A stretch of 64,000 bases of DNA from Serpula lacrymans var. lacrymans S7.9 (Eukaryota > Basidiomycota > Agaricomycetes > Boletales > Serpulaceae): positions 58,835 to 122,834 of the forward strand of contig NW_006763306.1 in assembly GCF_000218685.1 (NCBI RefSeq), given 5' to 3'. How positions within the stretch are numbered: the stretch's first letter is position 1; every line of letters begins with the position of its first letter. The notes beneath the pieces were generated by a model. It ran no database searches. It was not told where the DNA came from and saw nothing but the letters and a program-made list of their open reading frames with translations. The position numbers and the translations under genes were made by a program. Positions 54,703 through 64,000 of the stretch are shown here, piece after piece.

Positions 54703-55733
54703 CTAAGCTCCGAACTCTTTTCCCTGAGCCTTCATCTCAGCGACCTGCTGATCGTAAAAGAAGGCCCAGATTTCGTTGTATGAACAACCGGCCAGAGTAT
54801 TGAGCCAATCATCTGGCTTTTCCATTTCTAATTGGTGCGCCTGGCGCCCTTGATTATTTTTTTGTTTGGCAATCTGCACCCCGTTTCTACAGTCTCGGGA
54901 CATGTGTCCCCCTTGACCACAGTTGTAACAGTTGCCCTTAAATCTGCGCATCTGTCCACCTTGGACCGCGCTGATATCCATAGGAGGGCACCCTGTCCTG
55001 GCTGCAGCCCGAACAGCTTGAACCCGTGAGCCACCTTGGTGCATAGTGTAGAGCTCCATGGCTCTACCGACTCGTCAGACTTCCTCAGCCACCAGGGCCA
55101 GGTTGTTGCTTCGTGTATCCTGCAGATAGATCTGTTCGGCAATGCGGGGGTTCACATTGCGTTCTAGCAGCTCTACTGCATGTTCATTTCCAAGCCCTCC
55201 TTGGATAGAGAGAGCCAGGAACCGGGTGGCATAATCATCCGTCCTCATGCTGCCTTGCTTGAAGGAACAGATTTGCTGACACACCCAGTCATGCTCAGCC
55301 TGCGGTTTGAAATATTTTTCGATCTCTACATGGGCCACACTCCCACTGTGTAGCACTCCTGCAGTCTTACTTGGGCGTATTGACCCGCCACAGGTCCTTT
55401 TAGTTGAGATAGCACAGCAGTCGCTATCTCAAAATCATCGGCAAATGTGTCCCAATTTGCCTTGATCCAGATCTGGAGCTTGATCCACCATTCAGCAAAT
55501 TGAGCCCTATCTCCTTTGAAAGTGCCGCGGTCAGCGACAATCTCGACTTTCTTGTTGAACTTTTGCTCAACCGTAGGTTCCGCTGCTGGGGTAGCCTGAG
55601 TCTTGGCGAGCTGATTTGTTAACACTTGAATCTGTGCACGCATGTTGTGTGGCAGACTGTTTATATCGGGTTGCAACAACATGTCGACTTGTTCTCTTTG
55701 TAAACGTAAAAAAATGTAACTGGGGGTCCCCAC
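54703..55733 (-). pseudogene. Gypsy A Gag (frameshifted)
   Basis: N-terminal block 55326-55733 (NKKVEIVADRGTFKGDRAQF, WWIKLQIWIKANWDTF) runs into a frameshift/deletion near 55330. Then comes KYFKPQAEHDWVCQQICSF...VELLERNVNPRIAEQIYL, an in-frame TGA, and the C-terminal part with zinc knuckle CYNCGQGGHMSRDC (~54895-54936). It ends TAG at 54703-54705. Confidence 0.88.
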
Positions 55734-56139
55734 TTGCTATCTGCAGATCTACGTCTTCCCAGCTGAGTATTGGATCTCAATCTCCAACTACCCACACTGT
55801 AGTATTTGAAATTGTAAATATAAGGTATATGTAATAAACCCTGGTCCAAATGGTTGTCAGGGGTGGTCCACTTGTTAAGCTGTCAACCCCTTCTCCAGAC
55901 TGGCGGAGGCAAGTGCCCGGCCTGGTCAGAGGAAAATGAAGAAGAAGTTTGTATGTAATTTCTAATCGACAGTGGTTCCACACCAACTGCTGAGCTAAAG
56001 TACTCCCCTTAACACTGGGGGCTGTGTACAAATAATTGCCTCTTCTCCCTGAGCACTACAGGGCCGTAGCTAGGAGCGCACCCTTCTGCTATACGGGATA
56101 TTCCAAAACAATAACCCCTTAACCCTGGGACCGGGTTTG

Positions 56140-56175
56140 CACAAAGTGCGAGAGAGTAGTAAGAGCGAGTCCTAA
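56140..56175 (-). promoter_or_regulatory. Gypsy A primer-binding site, complementary to its own LTR
   Basis: In element sense the sequence after the LTR is TTAGGACTCGCTCTTACTAC. AGGACTCGCT is the exact complement of AGCGAGTCCT in the LTR, which starts 33 nt after the TATA box begins. The same site follows the LTR of the second copy (57229-57240). Confidence 0.65.
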
Positions 56176-56488
56176 TGTAACAACCAAGAGTTAGTTACTC
56201 TGGCGCACAACTCAGACAAGCTATAAAGGTAGTGATGAGGGAGTGGTTACCCCTTAGGTAGGACCAAGTTAGTTGTGGGTATACAACAGGAGGACTCGCT
56301 GAGGAGTCTCCTGGATCTATTGGGTATTTATATTACTACAGGTTATTTGTACATGTGTACTATACAGTTGATGGAGGCAGTGGCTGATGATGTCATGGGG
56401 CACAGCATGGCACAGTGTGTGAAAACTATAGAACAAAGTTAAAGAGGAGAATGAAATTTAAAGGTCCGAAAATTGTGTTATCGTAACA
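56176..56488 (-). repeat. Gypsy A 5' LTR with internal deletion
   Basis: TGTAACAACC...TATCGTAACA. About 100 bp are missing where GGGGCACAGC joins ATGGCACAG compared with the 3' LTR. Confidence 0.9.
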
Positions 56489-56812
56489 GCCCACCTTTCA
56501 TGAACTAGCCTCGACCTTTCTCTCAGAAGCTGGAAACCCTCCTGTCACCATGAACTCAGCCTGGGATATCTATACTATATTACTCAATTGTTTCCGTGTG
56601 CATGATCAAGAAGTCCTTCAAGCACTGATGAGGTCTCAACCAGTTTTGCGTGGGGATGAACACCCAGACCCAGAGTTCAGGCCCATTGTAGATTTTCCCC
56701 CCTACCAACCTCGGCTTCGCGACAAAGCACAAGACTCTGCTGCAGGTGTAGTCTACTCATCAGATGACATGTCAGAGGACAACTATGTTTCAGATTGGAC
56801 AGAGTTGGGTGG
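56489..56812 (+). pseudogene. DDE integrase-core gene, block 4 (C-terminal part)
   Basis: Continues the frame after Gypsy A: THFHELASTFLSEAGNPP, MNSAWDIYTILLNCFRVHD, LQALMRSQPVLRGDEHP, PIVDFPPYQPRLRDKAQDS, ending SDWTELGG at the second A insertion. The acidic, low-complexity character is usual for the C-terminus of this family. Confidence 0.75.
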
Positions 56813-57228
56813 TGTTACGATAACACAATTTTCGGACCTTTCCTTCATTTTCATTCTCCGCTTTAACCTTGTATACTTTAGCTTTCACACATGGTGCCAC
56901 ACGACACTTCCCCTTTTGTTCAAACTCCTCTTTCTCGTGCCGCATTGCCTTCTTCTTATTTTAGATACAACTCTCTCACACAGTGGAGCTGATCATGCGG
57001 GCTAGGCCCCATGACATCATCAGCCACTGACTTTATCAACTGTACAGTACATAAGTACAAACACTCTGTATTAGTATATATACCCCAATAGATCCAGGAG
57101 ACTCCTTAGTGAGTCCTCCTGTTGTATACCAACAAACTCTCTGCAGCTTAAGGGGTAACCACTCCCCATTCACTACCTTTACAGTGTGTTCTTGTGTGCG
57201 CCAGAGTAACTAACTCTTGGTTGTTACA
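56813..57228 (+). repeat. Gypsy A 5' LTR of the second copy
   Basis: TGTTACGATAACAC...GGTTGTTACA, 416 bp. TATA region TATATATACCCC near 57075; 33 nt from the start of the TATA the R motif reads AGTGAGTCCT (one change from AGCGAGTCCT). Confidence 0.93.
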
Positions 57229-57591
57229 TTAGGACTCGCTCTTCTACTCTCTCGCACAATTGTGCAAAAAAGTCCCACTGGGCACCCGGACTCCAGGGTG
57301 AAGGAAATTTGGTTATTGGTTGGGAATATCCCGCATAGCAGATAGGTGCACTCCTAGCGACGGCCTTGTAGTGCTTTGGGAGAAGAACCAAAACCTTTAA
57401 CAAGCAGACCACCCCCTGACAACCATTTGGACCAGGGTTTATTACAAATATCTTTTATATACCTTTCAAATACTATAGTGTGGGTAGTCGGAGATTGTGA
57501 TCCGGTACTCAGCTGGGAAGAGGTTGATCCGCAGATAGCAAGTGGGGACCCCCAGTTACCTTTTTTTTACCTTATAAGAGAACAAGTCAAC

Positions 57592-58593
57592 ATGTCGTCG
57601 CAACCTCAAATGGATGTCAACGCTCTGTTGACCAATATGCGTGCACAGATCTTGACATTGACCACTCAACTTGCCGAGCTGCAGGTAAATCCCCCTGCGG
57701 CAACCCCCTCAGTTGAGAAGAGATTCAATAAGAAAGTCGAAGTCGTCGCTGACCCTGGCGCCTTCGAGGGAGACAGAGCGCGATTTGCCGAATGTTGGAT
57801 CAAACTCCAAATATGGGTTAAGGCAAATTGGGACGCATTTGCCAACAATTTTGAGGTAGCCACTGCGGTGCTATGTCGACTAAAGGGACCTGTGGCGGGT
57901 CGATACGCCCAAGTTAGATTGCAGGAATGCTACACGGGAGTGTGGCCCACCTGGGACAATCTCAAAGTAGAGATCAAAAAATATTTCAAACCGCAGGCTG
58001 AGCATGACTGGGTGTGTCAGCAAATCTGTTCCTTCAAGCAAGGCAGCATGAGGACGGATGATTATGCCACCCGGTTCCTGGCTCTCTCTATCCAAGGAGG
58101 GCTTGGAAATGAACATGCAGTAGAGCTGCTAGAACGCAATGTGAACCCCCGCATTGCCGAACAGATCTATCTGCAGGATACACGAAGCAACAACCTGGCC
58201 CTGGCGGCTGAGGAAGTCTGACGAGTCGGTAGAGCCATGGAGCTCTACACTATGCACCAAGGTGGCTCACGGGTTCAAGCTGTTCGGGCTGCAGCCAGGA
58301 CAGGGTGCCCTCCTATGGATATCAGCGCGGTCCAAGGTGGACAGATGCGCAGATTTAAGGGCAACTGTTACAACTGTGGTCAAGGGGGACACATGTCCCG
58401 AGACTGTAGAAACGGGGTGCAGATTGCCAAACAAAAAAATAATCAAGGGCGCCAGGCGCACCAATTAGAAATGGAAAAGCCAGATGATTGGCTCAATACT
58501 CTGGCCGGTTGTTCATACAACGAAATCTGGGCCTTCTTTTACGATCAGCAGGTCGCTGAGATGAAGGCTCAGGGAAAAGAGTTCGGAGCTTAG
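57592..58593 (+). pseudogene. Gypsy A Gag of the second copy
   Basis: One frame from MSSQPQMDVNALLTNMR to KAQGKEFGA with a single in-frame TGA (58219-58221). Capsid-like region: NKKVEVVADPGAFEGDRARF, WIKLQIWVKANWDAF, VEIKKYFKPQAEHDWV. Zinc knuckle CYNCGQGGHMSRDC is at about 58360-58401. The start was taken at 57592; the frame is open further upstream to 57376 through leader sequence. About 334 codons. Confidence 0.85.
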
Positions 58594-58759
58594 GTCACTT
58601 GGGTGCCTTCGCTCCTTGGAACAATGAAGTAAACCACAACAAAGTGGCCCCTGCTCTGGGGTGTTGCAAGAGCAACAAAGGAAAGACATGGATGGCTCCC
58701 CAATTTGTAAATAAATTTCTAAATTTGTTATCTGAAACCTGTACCTGTATGAAGCATTG

Positions 58760-59131
58760 TGACTGTAATATTTATGATACTACCGCTGCACCAACGTGGC
58801 CCCGGCGAGACAAACAATAGGGTGCTTGATTCTGGTAAAAATAAAATAGAAAAACAAATAGCTTTCGAAACCTCTTCTTCTTCCTTGGAGCCACCCTTTC
58901 CCGAAATCCCAAGGTGTGTGTTGATGCGCACATATTTATTCCAAAAGGAGATCCGTTTAGACATTGGTGTGGAAAACCTTGCCCGGGGCATAGTACACCT
59001 AACCAGCGCACTGCTTGATTCAGGCGCTAACGGAATATTCATAGATCAGGCCTGGGCGCAAATTGGACTCCCCCTTGTAAAATTAGATGTATCTATTCCC
59101 GTCTATAACATTGACGGTACCCTTAATGCGG
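58760..59131 (+). pseudogene. Gypsy A protease of the second copy (partial)
   Basis: MRTYLFQKEIRLDIGVENL...TSALLDSGANGIFIDQAWAQ retains the DSGA-type active site that is lost in the first copy. It is truncated by the C repeat at 59132. Confidence 0.85.
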
Positions 59132-60947
59132 TGTCGATGATGAGAACTGCTGTTAGAAAACCACACACAAAAACAAACTAACACACAATCCTCCCAGATT
59201 CCACGGAACTTGTTTATGGGCTTTGCCTCCTAGAACAGTGGAGTGGTCTGGTTGTTCGTGGGGTGGTATGTATGAGGATCCTTCAAAGTAAAACCCAGAG
59301 GTGTATGAGTGTGGGTTTTGAGGAGGAGGGATAGTTGAATTTATAGAAAGATAGGGGCTTTGTGGCGAGTATAGACGAGCACTACCTTGCTAATCGTAGC
59401 ACAAGGTAGGTTTGAGAACAACAAGGATGAGGAGGTGACGAGGTTCCCAGTGATAGCAGGCTCCTGACGCACAAACTGTAGTGCTCAGAAGGACTCTAAT
59501 CGAAGGGGATGACAATCACTTTCAAAAAGTGATGAGTGACGATGACAGCAGTTAACAGTGGTAGAAATGGGAAGTGTTGTGACCACACTGGATCACAAGT
59601 AGCAGAGTAGTGAACTTGAGAGTAGAGAAGAAGTCTGGATTGGAGTTCTTGTTTTTTTACAAGGTAAAATACAGGGGTTTATATAGTGAAAGAAAAGTAG
59701 GCTATGCACAGTTTAGCTGTGCAAAAAGAATGAGAAAGAACATGAAGGAAGGAATGTATGCTGACGAATCCTGCGTAGGTAGTACAGGATAAGATTGTCA
59801 AAAAAGGAAAAGAAAGAGATAGAACAATGAATGCTGTGAGTAATGTCACAGGTTTGTACAGCCATAAAGTAAAGTCCAATAGCAAAAAAAGAGCAGGAAA
59901 ATCATGATGTCATGGGAAGATGCAGTAAAAAAAGGGCAAGGCAAAACACTATCAGTATCAACACAGTTCCTTTATTGTCAGTCAGGCATTCTAAAAAATA
60001 TGTGTCCATAAAAATGATTCAAAAATCAAAAATAATCGCACTGTAAATGAATGTTCTGCTGAAGAAAAAGAAACTGGAGCCACCGGTCCACCACCTAGTC
60101 CAAATCCGACAGTTCCATGGCCTTACCAATGGACTGGTTGTGTTGGACCACCTGATCAAACGAGGGAGGGAGAGGAGTAGTTCCAATTTGGAACAAGTGA
60201 GTCCCAGGCAGCATGTGGTAGGTGTAGCTGTAGCGAAGACGATGGACAAAAGATAAGTGTACCCAAGTGAATGGGACAGCGATGAACATGGGCGATGCAA
60301 GGGGATGAACCTTCTCCAGCTCAAAAACTACCTACCCACGCTCCAACCAGGCAAGACGAGCGACCGATGTTTTGATAGTATATGATGGCAGATCGACGTC
60401 ATGAAGATGGACCTGTTTCCCTATTTGGACCGGCCGCCGGGGCTTTGCTGATATCAGCAGTGGCACGTGGTAGTCAACGGATCGGCGACGGAAGCGGATA
60501 GGAAGTGGTGATATCAGAAATGGTGGGGGTGCAAATAAGATGAGGAGGAGGAGGGTGGAGGTGACGGAAAAGTGGATTAGAATGGGGATCCAGAAATGAC
60601 TGTCAGGTGAGAATAAAAAGGAGAGGAAGGGGCCCATGGTGGGGCTAGGCAAAGGAAGGGGAGTAAGGGAAACGACAAAAGCGAGGGCACAATGCAATGT
60701 GTAGCCAGTGGCGACGCAAAAATTTGCCAAAATGCCGAAACGCGGAAAGTACCGGATGGAAAAGCAAAGGTGAGCATGACTGGATTGCCTAATAGAGGTG
60801 GTGCTGATCAGCCACAAGTTCAAAAGGGCAATATTAATTACTATTCCACGTGGCACTGTGCCTGTGTGGCGCAAAGGCGAATCTTTTTGAATATTCGCTT
60901 CGTTATTGACACCTGTCCATGCTACCAATCAACTTTGGTGCATGACA
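59132..60947 (-). repeat. Family C repeat, copy 5 (full length, 1816 bp)
   Basis: TGTCGATGATGAG at 59132 to GGTGCATGACA at 60947. A 4-bp GCGG occurs on both sides, but the right flank does not continue Gypsy A, so this may be coincidence. Confidence 0.85.
60095..60637 (-). pseudogene. Family C ORF, copy 5 (one nonsense codon)
   Basis: 543 bp from ATG (60637) to TAG (60095). An internal TAG (60332-60334) replaces a Trp codon after LAWLERG. The frame is also open upstream to 60928. Confidence 0.6.
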
Positions 60948-61907
60948 GCGGCCCCCTTGGTGGGGAATGCCGCACAATGGTCGGCAGAGATCCAGCTTTG
61001 GGCATTACAGCATTTGCATTGTCACATGTGCCTGGATCTAATCAAACAGTTCCTCATCCACCCCCTACAAAACTGACTTAGGCTGAATTTCTACAAGGTG
61101 TCATGATCCACCCCCTACAAAGCTAACTTAGGCTAAATTTCTACAAAACTGGATGTGATTTGCCATAGTTGCCATGCAACATGAGAAGTCAACTTATAAG
61201 GCCTGCATCATAGCCCACAAGGACTGCTAGCTGTAAAGGTATAAAGAGGATGATGGGTTGACCTTTGCTCATCCACCATCCTTTAATACCTTTTACCCTT
61301 AATCTCGCATTCAAGCTATCACCACAAATGGAGTGGTGGAAGATTCTGTCTGCAGCAGTTGCAGATAAAATATTTTGCGTACTACTTTATGTGATAGCTG
61401 CAACTACTCTATCTCCACCTTCTGTGAAGTTGGATCATGTCATCTTCACTGGCAACACTAACAGAAGTGTTTCAGCATTCTTGGGTATACAGTTGACTCC
61501 CTCATAACCCAAACCTGTCGGGATAGCCTGGGAGGTATGTGTTATCAGGGTGTATGGGTTTTTTGAGAGGTCCTGTGGTTTGGAATAAATCAGGGAATGG
61601 TCAGGGAACGGGTAGGGAACAGGTAGTGAATAAAGTTGGACAAAGCTGGTTCAGATAATTGGAGCTCTTGCTGGGGTCAAATTGAGGCTGATAGTATTAT
61701 TATTGACACCAAATGGGGAGCTCCTGCGTGCCACCCTTATTTCAGAGCAGACCTTATTTGCAAAATATGATTGACTGTTATCATATATTGAATTAGGTAA
61801 GCAAGGGAGACTATGTAACTGCGCAAAAAGTACCTTAATTTGTACTGAGCTACATTAATGTTGTGAAAGTGACTATAAAGCTATTCAAAATGAAAAAAAT
61901 CACTCAC
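60948..61907. other. Region with a possible host terminal exon and a short direct repeat
   Basis: Immediately right of C, the plus strand reads GGECRTMVGRDPALGITAF...VPHPPPTKLT followed by TAG at about 61079, resembling a C-terminal exon of an unrecognised gene. A ~41-bp direct repeat (ATCCACCCCCTACAAARCT...) is at about 61053-61093 and 61106-61146. A short frame at 61328-61507 (MEWWKILSAAVADKIFCVLL) has no recognised motif. Confidence 0.4.
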
Positions 61908-62957
61908 TTAAGTATCTTTGAAGCCCTGTATCTCAATGGCACAAGTTCTCTGTCTAAATAAGCCTAGCATTACCTCCAGTTTGTGGGCAAATGCATTATC
62001 AATGGTCCCAACATACTTGCGCAGGACCAGCGCTGCTTGCAGTGCCTCATTCCATGTTGGTCCGGGTGCGGATATGTTGTTGTCATCACCATTGTTGTCA
62101 TTTCTGGTCTCCCTCAAGGTTTTTGCGCCCATCACAGACTTGCAAATTTCTTTGTCTGTTGCATCAAGAATGTTGTGTGACTCAAATGCCAGATTAAGGA
62201 GTTCTGCAATGGCCATACAATTGGAACACTGAAGGGCCCAGGTTGCCTCGAGTTTATCCAAGGCGTTTTCAACAAGTGTCTCAAAATGTGTGATAGGGTT
62301 GATTACAATATCTGGTGCATGGACAAGGGACAAGATTGGAACAGTGGGTTGCGCATGAGATAATGGCAAGTCAGGTAGAATACCAGCCTTTGTCCAGCAA
62401 TTTCAGATGGTAGTTGTGTCCACCCTATTTCATGCATCTTGAGTAAGTTGCATAGCTTTGAGTTGGTCAATGTTATAAATTTTGGAGGGCGCAATATTAG
62501 TGTTGTAGTGATCAATTACGCGACTAATAAACTGGGCACGGTAATAGGCCTTGAAGCATTGAATTATGCCTTGGTCATTGGGCTGTATGTGTACAGTGAG
62601 ATTTGGTTTGAAGTTTTCAACTTTGATGTTCATGAGGGAATTAGGCACAATGTGCCCCGGAAAATTATCCTGTAAAAGAAGAATATTTCTCCTCTCATCT
62701 CGCAACTTCCAATCCCAATCCAACAACCATTCCTGATAAAGTATGGCTGTCATCCACACCTTAGTGTTGTTTTGATAGTTAAACCCAAGCTGTTCATCAG
62801 TCTTGTTCCCAAACAGATGAGGCTTGTATGCTTTTCCGATGATTAGCAGAGGCAATTTTGTTGAGCCATCTGCATTTGCTACAAACAAATAGGTCAGCCA
62901 TTTTTTCTGTCCTTTAACGCTCTACTGCTGCTTGTTCAAAAGTCCATGGTCTGGAGG
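61908..62957 (-). pseudogene. Pogo/Tigger-type transposase, C-terminal part
   Basis: Minus strand. Begins near GLLNKQQ*SVKGQKKWLTY, the DDE_1 start region, with TAG in place of a small residue. LLIIGKAYKPHLFG, then NILLLQDNFPGHIVP (second catalytic Asp) and IQPNDQGIIQCFKAYYRAQF (third catalytic position region) follow. After a stop near 62430 the C-terminal tail continues: LPLSHAQPTVPILSLVH, LDKLEATWALQCSN, WNEALQAALVLRKYVGTI, RTCAIEIQGFKDT. The N-terminal DNA-binding half is missing, cut by the C fragment. Confidence 0.85.
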
Positions 62958-63153
62958 CAACTATCCCTCCTCCTCAAAACCCACACCCATACATCCTTGG
63001 GTTTGACTTTGAAGGATCATTGTACATACTACCCCACAAACAACCAGAGCACCCACTGTTCTAGGAGGCAAAGCCCATAAACAAATTCCGTGGAATCTGG
63101 GAGGATTGTTTGTTAATTTGTTTTTGTGTGTGGTTTTCTAACAACAGTTCTCA
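62958..63153 (+). repeat. Family C repeat, 3'-end fragment
   Basis: From CAACTATCCCTCCTCCTCAA to AACAACAGTTCTCA, matching the last ~200 bp of family C. The final bases of the family are missing and Copia sequence begins directly. Confidence 0.8.
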
Positions 63154-64000
63154 CCAGTCCATACACAGACCTTCCAAGGACACTAAAGGAAGCCTTATCA
63201 CGTCCGGATGGAGAATTATGGAAGTCTGCCTTGGAGGAGGAACTCCTAAGTCTCAATACCAATGCAGTATATGATACTGTCCCACTTCCAATGGGAGTGA
63301 AACCTATCACATCAAAATCTGTGTTCCGGATCAAGTTTGATCAAATCAGAAACATTGAGAGATACAAACTCTGGATTGTCGCACAAGGTTTTATTCAAAG
63401 GGAGGGGATTAATTACCAGGAAGTTTTTGCTCCAGTTGCAAACTTAGAGTCAATCCAAATTATTCTAGCCCTGGCAGCAAAGTACGACCTGGACCTCGAT
63501 CAAATGGATGTATCCACAGCTTATCTCAATGGAAAACTTGAAGAAGAACTGTACATGCTTCCTCCAGGGGGTGTTCCCATTCAACCTGGATACTGCTGGA
63601 GGTTGAAGAAATCCATCTACGGGTTAAAACAAGCTGGTTGTATATGGAATAAAACCTTTGATTGCAAGCTCCAGGAGCTCAGTTTCACAAGACTAAATGC
63701 AGAAAAATGTCTCTATGTATTCTGGGACAACAAACAAATATGCTTTGTTGTTGTCTATGTAGATGACCTTCTCCTAGGAGCTTCATCCCGAACATTCATG
63801 GATATCACAAAAGCCAAACTTGAATCCATATTCAAAATATGGGACCTTGGAGAAGCAAAATACATTCTCGGAATAGAAATCCAATGTGATTGTTCAAACA
63901 AAACAATATCCCTATTGCAATGCCAATACATTGACACAGTCCTGGAGCATACTGGAATGAAGAACTGCAAACCAGTATGGACACCAATGGCCCATGGATC
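63154..64000 (+). pseudogene. Copia reverse transcriptase fragment, open to the window end
   Basis: Close homologue of the Copia element at 22.7-27.9 kb, starting within pol at CACAGACCTTCC. The frame is open to the right edge. ALSRPDGELWKSALEEELL, KSVFRIKFD, YQEVFAPVA, LDQMDVSTAYLNGKL, KSIYGLKQAGC, VVVYVDDLLLG (catalytic YVDD ~63750), AKYILGIEIQ and KPVWTPMAHGS are present. Unlike the first copy it has no deletion after ILGIE. It has no 5' half because it abuts the C fragment. Confidence 0.88.

Larger units (their letters stand above)
50431..56488 (-). mobile_element. Gypsy chromovirus A, full-length copy (6058 bp, degenerate)
   Basis: Minus-strand element: 5' LTR 56176-56488 (with ~100-bp internal deletion), gag, pol, chromodomain, polypurine tract AGAAGGGGGGTAG, 3' LTR 50431-50842. 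The target duplication is GCCCG (50426-50430) versus GCCCA (56489-56493), a CpG transition. It interrupts the integrase-core gene between VFDLVLP and THFHELAS. Confidence 0.93.
56813..59131 (+). mobile_element. Gypsy A, second copy, 3'-truncated, opposite orientation
   Basis: 5' LTR 56813-57228, self-complementary primer site from 57229, gag and the start of protease, then cut at 59131 by a C repeat. It faces the first copy, so the two form a large imperfect palindrome. Confidence 0.9.

Noticed and set aside
59132..60947. GCGG on both sides of C copy 5 as a target duplication
   Set aside because: Only 4 bp and the right flank does not continue Gypsy A; other C copies do not support a 4-bp duplication.

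Overview
The window looks like a repeat-dense block from a filamentous basidiomycete, most likely an Agaricomycete. Three things point there: short spliceosomal introns (about 45-60 nt, GTATGT/GTAAGT...YAG) in the host-like genes; a fungal alpha-type (EEF2K-like) kinase and a DDE integrase-core protein of the kind expanded in mushroom-forming fungi; and a transposon load of Ty3/Gypsy chromoviruses, Ty1/Copia, pogo/Tigger and solo LTRs. Family assignments are from motif recognition by eye, without database searches.

I use local names for repeat families. C = a 1.81-kb TG...CA repeat with an internal 180-codon ORF (five near-full copies plus one fragment). A = chromovirus with a ~412-bp LTR (two internal-bearing copies, fragments, many solo LTRs). 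B = Gypsy with a 587-bp LTR. D = chromovirus with a ~355-bp LTR. E = ~350-bp solo LTRs related to A. F = element with ~400-bp terminal inverted repeats. G = ~620-bp solo LTR.

Layout. 1-2.3 kb: C copy. 2.6-4.0 kb: truncated A. 4.0-12.0 kb: element B, its 3' half replaced by a C copy and its 5' half carrying two A solo LTRs. 12.0-16.8 kb: host-like exons broken by A, F and G. 17-22.6 kb: host-like exons on both strands, a 147-bp tandem duplication and a C copy. 22.6-28.7 kb: Copia nested in G. 30.1-32.2 kb: C copy and an A integrase fragment. 32.2-34.4 kb: protein-kinase gene between two short inverted hairpins. 35.1-38.0 kb: alpha-kinase (minus). 38.2-56.8 kb: one DDE integrase-core gene cut into four blocks by element D (39164-46535), element F (46588-49979) and element A (50431-56488), with a second A copy after it at 56813. 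59.1-64 kb: C copy, pogo transposase, C fragment, Copia fragment running off the window.

Almost every protein-coding unit is damaged by stops or frameshifts, so most are annotated as pseudogenes. The most intact are the kinase gene (one TAG), the alpha-kinase (one TGA), the ORF of two C copies, and the open Copia fragment at the right edge.

The strongest unusual signals are: (i) the C ORF is exactly 543 bp in all five copies although the repeat around it has indels; (ii) elements A and B carry primer-binding sites that are perfect complements (10 and 11 nt) of their own predicted mRNA 5' ends, a Tf1-like self-priming signature, while Copia matches an initiator-tRNA anticodon arm; (iii) several insertion histories can be read base by base from target-site duplications.
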